Below, one piece after another: positions 53,199 through 60,197 of a stretch of 64,000 nucleotides of DNA (the first letter of the stretch is position 1; each line of letters begins with the position of its first letter). A model generated the notes under the pieces. The model was not told the DNA's origin and did no database searches. It saw nothing but the letters and a program-made list of their open reading frames with translations. A program made the translations under genes and the position numbers. Origin of the DNA: an uncultured Methylocystaceae bacterium (GTDB lineage Bacteria > Pseudomonadota > Alphaproteobacteria > Rhizobiales > Beijerinckiaceae); the NCBI GenBank assembly GCA_937870755.1, contig CALMZV010000026.1, forward strand, positions 184,040 through 248,039, read 5' to 3'.

Positions 53199-53390
53199 GT
53201 TTGTCAGGTGGCTCCTGGCAAACGACCTGACAAATCTGACAAACGCCGTCTCCAGCGTGGATTTCGGCAGCGTTTGTCAGATTTGTCAGGCGTTTGTCAG
53301 ATAGGTTCCTGACACGCGATTTATGATCTAACAATTTGAGTTATATATTGATTCTCTATCACATGTATCGTTTGTCAGTATGTCAGGAAG
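53199..53390. other. candidate replication origin: TTTGTCAG iterons, 21-bp inverted repeat and AT-rich core
   Basis: Seven exact TTTGTCAG or complement units at 53200-53207, 53227-53234(-), 53236-53243(-), 53273-53280, 53282-53289, 53293-53300 and 53371-53378, plus near-copies at 53309-53314, 53380-53387 and 53447-53454. A perfect 21-bp inverted repeat pairs 53226-53246 with 53270-53290 around a 23-nt spacer. An AT-rich stretch (about 53319-53370) lies between iteron groups. This iterons-AT-iterons layout after a primase gene resembles SaPI/PICI origins. The 439-nt gap 53195-53633 holds no gene that I can support. Confidence 0.7.
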
Positions 53391-53516
53391 GGATGGTAGA
53401 ATGTAATTAGAAGCCTCCCGAACTCAGATGGGGGCCTATTCGTATAGACAAACGCGCCAAACGCTTTGAAGCAGTTCCGGCGCTACAGCGAAACGCCGGG
53501 GGCGAGCGCGCAACCC

Positions 53517-53565
53517 GCTCGGGACGTTAACCGCCATCGCTTTTTTCAGCTAACGTCCCGCCCAA
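53517..53565. repeat. 49-nt dyad element, copy 2 (upstream of second AlpA-like gene)
   Basis: Arms GGGACGTTA (53521-53529) and TAACGTCCC (53551-53559) are perfect 9-bp complements with a 21-nt spacer that includes six T. GCTCGGGACG and CGTCCCGCCCAA match copy 1 exactly while the spacers differ. It ends 68 nt before the AlpA-like start at 53634. Confidence 0.6.
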
Positions 53566-53633
53566 TCAATCCGAATCGCGATTTCTTGTCCTTCGACGGC
53601 CGCAACGGCTTGCGGCTCACACGGAGGACGGAG

Positions 53634-53837
53634 ATGTTGCAGCCTGCCGAACTTGAGCCGCCGCTCGCGCGTGGCCCCGATCAGTCGGCTCGTGTCGCCG
53701 GATGCGGTCGCACGAAAATCTTCGAAGCAATCAAGGCTGGAAATTTGCCTGCGCGAAAGCTCGGCAAAAAGACGTCGATCCTCGACGCCGACCTTCGCTC
53801 ATGGCTCGCGTCGCTCCCGAAGCTCAAGTCCGACTGA
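53634..53837 (+). CDS. AlpA-like / excisionase-type DNA-binding protein (second copy)
   Basis: Protein of 67 residues, reading DQSARVAGCGRTKIFEAIKAGNLPARKLGKKTSILDADLRSWLASLP, a helix-turn-helix plus wing of the excisionase/AlpA type (GRTKIFEAIKAGNLPARKLG). It starts at ATG 53634 behind GGAGGACGGAG; a longer frame to 53466 lacks a site and covers the dyad. It differs in sequence from the gene at 50568 but shares its upstream dyad. Probably an excision or late-gene regulator. It ends 1 nt before the next gene. Confidence 0.82.
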   Translation: MLQPAELEPPLARGPDQSARVAGCGRTKIFEAIKAGNLPARKLGKKTSILDADLRSWLASLPKLKSD

Positions 53838-53838
53838 T

Positions 53839-54099
53839 ATGCGCCCGAGCCCTGAAATTGACGGTTGGTCCTCGCGCGACATCGCCCGAGCGCGCGCCAA
53901 TCTCGCTCGCATTCTCCCTTGGCCGGAATGGATCGCCGCCAAGCGTCCTTCGCCCGAACATCAGCGCATGTGGCGATATGTCGTCGCCGAGTACATGAAG
54001 CTTGCCGTCCTGACGCCGGATGAAGAGCGGCTGGTGAGAACCACGCTCGGCCTCGATGCGGAGGACGCCGCCGTGGAGGAAACCCATGTCGGCGCGTAA
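53839..54099 (+). CDS. hypothetical island protein, 86 residues
   Basis: Basic-then-acidic protein: SSRDIARARANLARILPWPEWIAAKRPSPEHQRMWRYVVAEYMKLAVLTPDEERLVRTTLGLDAEDAAVEETHVGA. Its ATG at 53839 comes 1 nt after the previous stop and its 3' end overlaps the terminase small subunit start at 54086 by 14 nt, so it belongs to the same operon. No family recognised; a phage-type DNA-packaging helper is a guess only. Confidence 0.6.
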   Translation: MRPSPEIDGWSSRDIARARANLARILPWPEWIAAKRPSPEHQRMWRYVVAEYMKLAVLTPDEERLVRTTLGLDAEDAAVEETHVGA

Positions 54100-54583
54100 G
54101 AAAGCAAACCCCGGCGGCCGGCCGACGAAATTCTCGCCGGAACTCGTCCGACCCTTCCTCGACATGATCGCGACGGCCAAAACGACTGCCGATGCGGCGC
54201 GGGCGATCGGCGTGAATCCGAGCACCATTTTTGATTGGCTCGCCAAGCACGAAATGTTTGCCAAGTCGTATGCGCGCGCGAAAGAAGCCGCCGCGGATTT
54301 CATCGTCGAGGAAATGCTCGCCATCATCGATGACAGCCGCAACGACTTCACGGATGGCAAGAACGGGCCGGTCTTCAACCCCGAAGCCGTGGCGCGCAGC
54401 CGCCTGCGATTCGACGGAAGAAAATGGCTCGCCGCCAAGCTGCGGCCGTCGAAATACGGCGACAAGCTCGACCTCGCGCACGGCGTCACGCCAGGCAACC
54501 CGCTAGACGAACTCATTCGCTCGATCCAAGGCAGCGCCATCAAGATCGTAGCGCGACCGTCGGAGCGAGACGAAAACGACTAA
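54086..54583 (+). CDS. phage terminase small subunit (TerS)-like protein
   Basis: Protein of 165 residues with the Sf6-type small-terminase pattern: NPGGRPTKFSPELVRPFLDMIATAKTTADAARAIGVNPSTIFDWLAKHEMFAKSYARAKEAAADFIVEEMLAII, an N-terminal helix-turn-helix for DNA recognition and an oligomerisation segment. It starts at ATG 54086 behind GGAGGAA. No large terminase, portal or capsid gene follows in the window. A lone TerS is a hallmark of phage satellites, which use it to redirect a helper's packaging machinery. Confidence 0.85.
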   Translation: MSARKKANPGGRPTKFSPELVRPFLDMIATAKTTADAARAIGVNPSTIFDWLAKHEMFAKSYARAKEAAADFIVEEMLAIIDDSRNDFTDGKNGPVFNPEAVARSRLRFDGRKWLAAKLRPSKYGDKLDLAHGVTPGNPLDELIRSIQGSAIKIVARPSERDEND

Positions 54584-54606
54584 CTGAAAAGGGCTCCCGA
54601 AAAATG

Positions 54607-55071
54607 TCATCCATATGGAAACACCACAGTCAGTGGTCGAACGGCGCCCTTCGTGAAATCTTTCGCCCCGCAGCGGCGCACTTTCTGGTCGCCGCTCACA
54701 AAGGGTCGTACGTCAGCGAAATCGCGGCGGACATCGCCGCCTTGCATGCAGCAGGCCTGGCCGGCTGCGGCCTGAGCAAAGCCGGGCCGCTCGGCGCGCG
54801 CAAAGCCCTTGGCGCATGGTTCTTCGTAGGCTTCGGTCTCGGCGAGGCGGTCGAGCGCTTCGAAGTCGTCGCTTCGGCCGTCGGGGGCGCGCGCAGGGAT
54901 GCTGAGGCCGCCGCCGCCGATATCGTCGAGAAAGAGTTTGTACGCTTTCTCAAGCTGCTGGCGGTCGGACAGGCCAGCGCTCTGGGGGTCTGCCGTGACT
55001 TCCTTGACGAACTCGTCGAAGGCGAGCATGGCCGCCCGGCTTTTCGCGATCTGCGCGCTTGTCGTGCGCAT
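54607..55071 (-). CDS. hypothetical protein on opposite strand, 154 residues
   Basis: The only minus-strand gene I support in the island. N-terminus MRTTSAQIAKSRAAMLAFDEFVKEVTADPQSAGLSDRQQLEKAYKLFLDDIG is a plausible helical domain; then a hydrophilic, Asp/Glu-rich middle (SDDFEALDRLAETEAYEEP) and a C-terminus rich in Cys and basic residues. Plus-strand frames over the same bases read like shadows. No family recognised. Its start shares CATG (55069-55072) with a possible tiny plus-strand frame. Confidence 0.5.
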   Translation of the reverse strand: MRTTSAQIAKSRAAMLAFDEFVKEVTADPQSAGLSDRQQLEKAYKLFLDDIGGGGLSIPARAPDGRSDDFEALDRLAETEAYEEPCAKGFARAERPGFAQAAAGQACCMQGGDVRRDFADVRPFVSGDQKVRRCGAKDFTKGAVRPLTVVFPYG

Positions 55072-55359
55072 GAACGCGGCGACATCATGTTCGTGGCCGC
55101 CGATCGACGTCTACGACCGACTACCGGAAGAATTCCGGGCAGAGCTGCCGTTGCGGCATACGTGGACGCTCGTTCCAGAAGACGAGGTCGCAGGCGGGTA
55201 AGCTTGCCTCTATCCGGGCCAGCCATCTTCTCGGGAATTTTACGGCGCTGAACAGAGCGTTGACCAACGCCCGCGCCGGCATTTCCTCTATTTTGCCCGC
55301 GACCGTGACAGCCCTCCACGCATCGGCCAGAATAGGCTTTGATCGTTTTCGGGCTGACG
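55072..55359. other. ambiguous remnant region before hsdR
   Basis: No confident gene. Plus frame 55070-55201 reads NAATSCSWPPIDVYDRLP then EEFRAELPLRHTW, a 43-residue fragment that ends at TAA. A second frame downstream reads ALNRALTNARAGISS and runs on past the hsdR start without a clear initiation site. Minus-strand frames over the same bases also look coding. I read this as decayed coding sequence left by recombination next to the restriction operon. Confidence 0.4.
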
Positions 55360-58300
55360 ATGTCGGGGATCAGCAATTTCACCTTCCTGAAGGCGCACGA
55401 CGCCCGGCTGCTGGCGCTCGGCGCGCTGGCGGAACGGTATTTCAAGGACGACCCGTCCACCTCCATCGTCAAACTCAGGCAGTTCGCGGAACTGCTCGCC
55501 AAGACCGTCGCCGCCTTCCACGCGATCTACGACGAGCAGGACACGTTCGAGCAAAGGCTGCGCCGCCTCTCCTACGAACGGGCCATTCCCAAAGAAACGG
55601 CTGACCTTTTTCACGTCCTCCGCAAGGTGGGCAACGATGCGGTCCACGACGCCGTGGGGACGCATGCCGAAGCCCTGTCTTCGCTCAAATTCGCGCGGCA
55701 GTTGGCCGTCTGGTTTCACAGCACCTATGGCCTGCAGCCCGACTTCAAGCCCGGCCCATTCGTCCCTCCCCAGGAGCCGGTCGACGCCACCCAGGCGCTG
55801 ACCGAAGAGATCGCCGCCCTCCGACGCACGGTCGCGGAAAGTCAGGACGCCGCCGCCGCCGCGCGGCTGCATGCGGAGGATCAGGTGCGGGCGCGCGAGA
55901 GCGCCGAGGAAAGGCTCCGGCGGGAGGCCGGCGAACGATCCGTCTGGGAACAGCTGGCGCAGGAGAGCGAGGCTGCCCGGCTCGAAATCGCCGCCAGACT
56001 CGCCTCGCTCCAGGCCGCTGCCGAGGCCGCGCCCCGCGCAGAGTTGCGGGAACTCGCGCAACGCGGCGAGCGGGCCGCCGCCCGCTATGACCTGGACGAA
56101 GCCAGCACCCGCGACCTCATCGACCAGCAACTCAGGGATCGCGGCTGGGAGGCAGACACCAGGACGAGCCGTTACAGCACCGGCGCGCGCCCGGCCAAGG
56201 GTCGAAACCTCGCCATCGCGGAATGGCCGACCGCAAACGGCCCTGCCGACTACGCCCTGTTCGTGGGGACGACGCTCGTCGGCCTCGTGGAGGCGAAGCG
56301 CCGCCGCAAAAACGTGTCCGCCGCCATCGACCAGGCCGAGCGTTATTCCGTCGGCCTGGGGGCGACGCAAGGCGTCGATCTGGCAGGCGGGCCGTGGGGC
56401 GACCATCGCGCGCCTTTCGTGTTCGCAGCGAATGGGCGCGGCTACCTGAAGCAGATCGAGACCGAGAGCGGCATCTGGTTTCGCGACACGCGCCGGCCCG
56501 CCAATCATCGCCGCGCGCTGGTCGACTGGCCGACGTCGGACGGCCTGGCCGCGCAACTGCAAATCGACCTGGATGCGGCGACCGCCTCCCTGCAAAGCCA
56601 GTCCTTCGATTTCGGTTTTCCGCTCCGCCCCTACCAGCGCAAGGCGATCGTCGCGGTGGAGGACGCATTGGCCAGCGAGCAGCGGCGCATGCTGATCGCG
56701 ATGGCGACCGGCACCGGCAAGACCAAGCTCGCGATCGCGCTGCTCTATCGCCTGCTCGTCGCCAAGCGGTTTCGGCGTATTTGTTTCGTGGTGGATCGCA
56801 GCGCGCTCGGCCACCAGACGGCGGGCGAGTTCTCCACCACCAAAGTCGTCTCCGGCAAGACGTTTGCTGAAATCTTCGGGCTGAAAGGTCTGGAGCATGT
56901 GACGCCCGACGCCGACACCCGGGTGCATATCTGCACGATCCAGGGCCTTGTCCGCCGCGTGCTCTTCGCGGCCGACACATCCGAGGCCCCGCCGATCGAC
57001 CAGTACGACCTGATGGTCATCGACGAATGCCACCGCGGCTATCTGCTCGACCGCGAGATGTCGGATGCGGAACTGAGCTTCCGGGGCGAGGAGGACTACA
57101 TCTCGAAATACCGCCGCGTCCTCGACTATTTCGACGCGGTCAAGATCGGCCTCACCGCCACGCCGGCCCTGCATACGGTCGACATCTTCGGCGATCCGAT
57201 CTTCCGCTACTCCTACCGCGAGGCCGTGATCGACGGCTACCTGATCGACCACGAGCCGCCCGTTCGCATCGAGACCGCATTGGCGCGCGCGGGGATCGCG
57301 TTCAAAAAGGACGAGCAGGTGGAGGTGCTCAACACCAGGACCGGCGTGGTCGACCTCACGCATGCGCCGGACGCCATGAGCTTCGAGGTCGAACAGTTCA
57401 ACAAGAAGGTGGTGACAGAGGATTTCAATCGCGTCGTCGCCGAGGAACTGGCCAAACACATCGACCCGGCGCTGCCCGGAAAGACGCTGATATTCGCCGC
57501 GACCGACGCGCATGCCGACATCGTCGTGAAGGCGATCAAGACGGCGTTCGCCAATGCCTATGGTGACATCGACGACGCGGCGGTGAGAAAGATCACCGGC
57601 AGCGTGGACCAGGTTCAAAAGCTCATCCGGTCGTTCCGCAACGACGCCGACCCCAAGATCGCGGTCACGGTCGACCTGCTGACCACGGGCATCGACGTGC
57701 CCTCGATCACGAACCTCGTGTTCCTGCGGCGCGTCAACAGCCGCATCCTGTACGAGCAGATGATCGGCCGCGCCACGCGCCAGTGCCCGGAGATCGGCAA
57801 GGAGGTGTTCCGCATCTTCGATGCCGTCGACCTCTACCCGCACCTCCAGAACCTGACGGAAATGAAGCCCGTCGTCGTCAACCCGTCGATCGGGTTCGAG
57901 CAGCTGGTCAAGGAGCTGATCGCGGCGAAGGACGACGCCGCGCGCGAGACGATCCGTGATCAGTTCGCGGTCAAGCTCAGGCGGCGGCTCAAGAGCCTGT
58001 CCGAGACAGGCCGGCAGCAGTTCGAGGCGGCGGCGGGAGAAACGCCCGAAGCGACCCTGCAACGGCTCCTTGACAGCGCACCGGCCGCGCTCTCGTCGTG
58101 GTTCGCGGCGCGCTCGACAATTGGCCCCATTCTCGACTGGCAGGCCGACGGCGATGCGCCGACCTACATGCCGATCTCGCACCACGACGATCAGGTGGTC
58201 GGCGTCACGCGCGGATACGGCGCAGCCGAAAAGCCGCAGGATTTTCTTGACAGCTTCGCCGCTTTCGTGCGCGACAACCTTAACGCGATCGCTGCGCTGA

Positions 58301-58737
58301 AACTCGTGGTCCAGCGCCCGCGCGACCTCACCCGCGCCGACCTGAGGGCGCTGCGGATCGCGCTCGACGCCAGAGGCTATTCGGAGGCGAACCTGCGCCG
58401 CGCATGGGCGGACGCCAGAAACGAGGATATCGCCGCCTCCATCATCGGCTTCATCCGGCAGGCGGCGATCGGCGACCCGCTGGTTCCCTACGGCGAGCGC
58501 GTTCAGGCCGCCATGCGGCGCGTGCTGGCGGGCCGCGCCTGGAGCGAGCCGCAGAAACGGTGGCTGAAGCGCATTGGCGAGCAGGTGGAAAAAGAGATCG
58601 TCATCGACCGCGAGGCCATCGACCGCGAGCCCTTCATCGCCGACGGTGGCTTCGCGCGGCTGAACAAGGTATTTGGCGGCGACCTTGAGAGCGTGCTCGC
58701 CGGCATCAACGAAGAAATGTGGAAAAAGACGGGCTGA
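55360..58737 (+). CDS. hsdR: HsdR, type I restriction endonuclease subunit with N-terminal DUF4145-type domain
   Basis: Restriction and DNA-translocation subunit of 1125 residues. An N-terminal DUF4145-like domain (about 1-130, FEQRLRRLSYERAIPKETADLF) and a coiled linker (ALTEEIAALRRTVAESQD, REAGERSVWEQLAQESEA) precede the nuclease core with GPADYALFVG and LVEAKRRRK (PD-ExK type). The SF2 motor has Walker A ATGTGKTK (about 449) and DECH (about 555). It starts at ATG 55360 (TTG 55339 possible). Its stop overlaps the hsdM ATG. With hsdM and hsdS the set looks complete and intact. Confidence 0.95.
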   Translation: MSGISNFTFLKAHDARLLALGALAERYFKDDPSTSIVKLRQFAELLAKTVAAFHAIYDEQDTFEQRLRRLSYERAIPKETADLFHVLRKVGNDAVHDAVGTHAEALSSLKFARQLAVWFHSTYGLQPDFKPGPFVPPQEPVDATQALTEEIAALRRTVAESQDAAAAARLHAEDQVRARESAEERLRREAGERSVWEQLAQESEAARLEIAARLASLQAAAEAAPRAELRELAQRGERAAARYDLDEASTRDLIDQQLRDRGWEADTRTSRYSTGARPAKGRNLAIAEWPTANGPADYALFVGTTLVGLVEAKRRRKNVSAAIDQAERYSVGLGATQGVDLAGGPWGDHRAPFVFAANGRGYLKQIETESGIWFRDTRRPANHRRALVDWPTSDGLAAQLQIDLDAATASLQSQSFDFGFPLRPYQRKAIVAVEDALASEQRRMLIAMATGTGKTKLAIALLYRLLVAKRFRRICFVVDRSALGHQTAGEFSTTKVVSGKTFAEIFGLKGLEHVTPDADTRVHICTIQGLVRRVLFAADTSEAPPIDQYDLMVIDECHRGYLLDREMSDAELSFRGEEDYISKYRRVLDYFDAVKIGLTATPALHTVDIFGDPIFRYSYREAVIDGYLIDHEPPVRIETALARAGIAFKKDEQVEVLNTRTGVVDLTHAPDAMSFEVEQFNKKVVTEDFNRVVAEELAKHIDPALPGKTLIFAATDAHADIVVKAIKTAFANAYGDIDDAAVRKITGSVDQVQKLIRSFRNDADPKIAVTVDLLTTGIDVPSITNLVFLRRVNSRILYEQMIGRATRQCPEIGKEVFRIFDAVDLYPHLQNLTEMKPVVVNPSIGFEQLVKELIAAKDDAARETIRDQFAVKLRRRLKSLSETGRQQFEAAAGETPEATLQRLLDSAPAALSSWFAARSTIGPILDWQADGDAPTYMPISHHDDQVVGVTRGYGAAEKPQDFLDSFAAFVRDNLNAIAALKLVVQRPRDLTRADLRALRIALDARGYSEANLRRAWADARNEDIAASIIGFIRQAAIGDPLVPYGERVQAAMRRVLAGRAWSEPQKRWLKRIGEQVEKEIVIDREAIDREPFIADGGFARLNKVFGGDLESVLAGINEEMWKKTG

Positions 58738-60197
58738 TGACCACCACCTCCGACATCGTCGCCAAGCTCTGGTCCCTCTGCCACGTCCTGCGCGACGACG
58801 GGGTGACCTATAACGAATACGTCACCGAACTGACCTACCTGCTGTTCCTCAAAATGCTGGAGGAGACGAAGCGCGAGGATCGCCTTCCCGCAGGCTACCG
58901 CTGGGGGGCGCTGGTGAAGCGCGATGGGCTCGACCAGCTCGATTTCTACAAGCGCCTGCTGCTCGACCTCGGCAAGCCCGAGGTGAAGGACGAACTCATC
59001 CGCGCCATCTTCACCGACGCGCAGACCCGCCTGCGCAAGCCGACCAACCTGAAGGCGCTGACGACGGACATCGACAAGCTCGACTGGTTTTCCGCGCGCG
59101 AGGAAGGCTTGGGCAACCTCTACGAAGGGCTGCTCGAAAAAAACGCCTCGGACAAGAAATCCGGCGCGGGGCAATATTTCACGCCGCGCCCGCTCATCGA
59201 TTGCATCGTGCGGCTCATGCAGCCGCAGCCGGGCGAGATCGTGCAGGACCCGGCGGCCGGCACGGCGGGCTTTCTGGTCGCCGCCGACCACTACATCAGA
59301 GCGGCGACCGACGACCTCTACAGGCTCACCGAGGCGCAGGCGTTCTTCCAGCGCCACAACGCCTATGTGGGGGCGGAGCTGGTGCCGGACACGCACCGCC
59401 TCTGCATGATGAACCTGCTCCTGCACGGCATCGAGGGCGGGGTCGTCAATGTCGACACGCTGTCGCCGGACGGCGAGCGGCTGCCCAAGGCGGATGTCAT
59501 CCTCACCAACCCGCCGTTCGGCACGAAGAAGGGCGGGGGACGCCCGACGCGCGGGGATTTTTCGATCACCGCCGACAGTTCCAACAAGCAGCTCGCCTTC
59601 GTGGAGCATATCGTCCGCGCGCTTAAACCCGGCGGCCGCGCGGCCGTCGTCGTGCCGGATAACGTGCTGTTCGAGGACAATACCGGCCGGCGCTTGCGCA
59701 CGTGGCTGATGGAGCTTTGCAACCTGCACACCATATTGCGCCTGCCGACAGGCATCTTTTACGCGCAGGGGGTCAAGACCAATGTGCTGTTCCTCCAGCG
59801 CGGCAGGACGGACAAGGCGAACACGAAGACGGTCTGGGTGTACGACATGCGCGCCAACATGCCGGCCTTCGGCAAGACGCGCCCGCTCGCGCTCGCCGAT
59901 TTCGCGGAGTTCGAGAAAGCCTATGGGGTTGACGCGAACGGCGGCGCGAAGCGCAAGGATCAGGGCGCGGAAGGTCGCTGGCGCTCTTTCGCCCGCGCGG
60001 AGATCGCCGCGCGCAACGACAATCTGGACATCGCCTGGCTGCGCGATACGGAGGCGGAGGCCGAGGAAGGTCTGACCGAACCGGAAGACATCGCGGCGGC
60101 GATCATCGGGCACCTCAAGGCGGCGCTGGAGGACATCGAGGCGCTGTCGGACGAACTGGAGACGGACGAGGAGAACGTCGCGGAGGCGGCGGAATGA
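58737..60197 (+). CDS. hsdM: HsdM, type I N6-adenine DNA methyltransferase
   Basis: Modification subunit of 486 residues. It has the N-terminal helical HsdM domain (IVAKLWSLCHVLRDDGVTYNEYVTELTYLLFLKMLEE), SAM-binding motif I DPAAGTAGFLVAAD (about 171-184), and the catalytic NPPF motif (LTNPPFGTKKGGG, near 258), then FSITADSSNKQLAFVEHIVRAL. The C-terminus is acidic (DELETDEENVAEAAE). The start overlaps the hsdR stop (TGATG) and the stop overlaps hsdS (ATGA), so all three subunits are coupled. Confidence 0.95.
   Translation: MTTTSDIVAKLWSLCHVLRDDGVTYNEYVTELTYLLFLKMLEETKREDRLPAGYRWGALVKRDGLDQLDFYKRLLLDLGKPEVKDELIRAIFTDAQTRLRKPTNLKALTTDIDKLDWFSAREEGLGNLYEGLLEKNASDKKSGAGQYFTPRPLIDCIVRLMQPQPGEIVQDPAAGTAGFLVAADHYIRAATDDLYRLTEAQAFFQRHNAYVGAELVPDTHRLCMMNLLLHGIEGGVVNVDTLSPDGERLPKADVILTNPPFGTKKGGGRPTRGDFSITADSSNKQLAFVEHIVRALKPGGRAAVVVPDNVLFEDNTGRRLRTWLMELCNLHTILRLPTGIFYAQGVKTNVLFLQRGRTDKANTKTVWVYDMRANMPAFGKTRPLALADFAEFEKAYGVDANGGAKRKDQGAEGRWRSFARAEIAARNDNLDIAWLRDTEAEAEEGLTEPEDIAAAIIGHLKAALEDIEALSDELETDEENVAEAAE

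Noticed and set aside
53226..53290. The 21-bp inverted repeat as a simple transcription terminator of the primase gene
   Set aside because: The stem is unusually long with a 23-nt loop and no T-run follows; it is built from the same units found alone elsewhere in the gap.
53199..53300. CRISPR array
   Set aside because: The TTTGTCAG units are 8 nt, in both orientations and without regular spacers; iterons fit better.
54899..55201. 100-codon plus frame before hsdR as a gene
   Set aside because: Its first half is shadow of the minus gene; only the last 43 codons look protein-like and their ATG coincides with the minus-strand start.
54424..55251. Plus-strand frame of 275 codons opposite the 154-residue gene
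   Set aside because: Its sequence is Ala/Gly/Arg-rich and looks like a complement shadow; the minus-strand product has a more natural composition.
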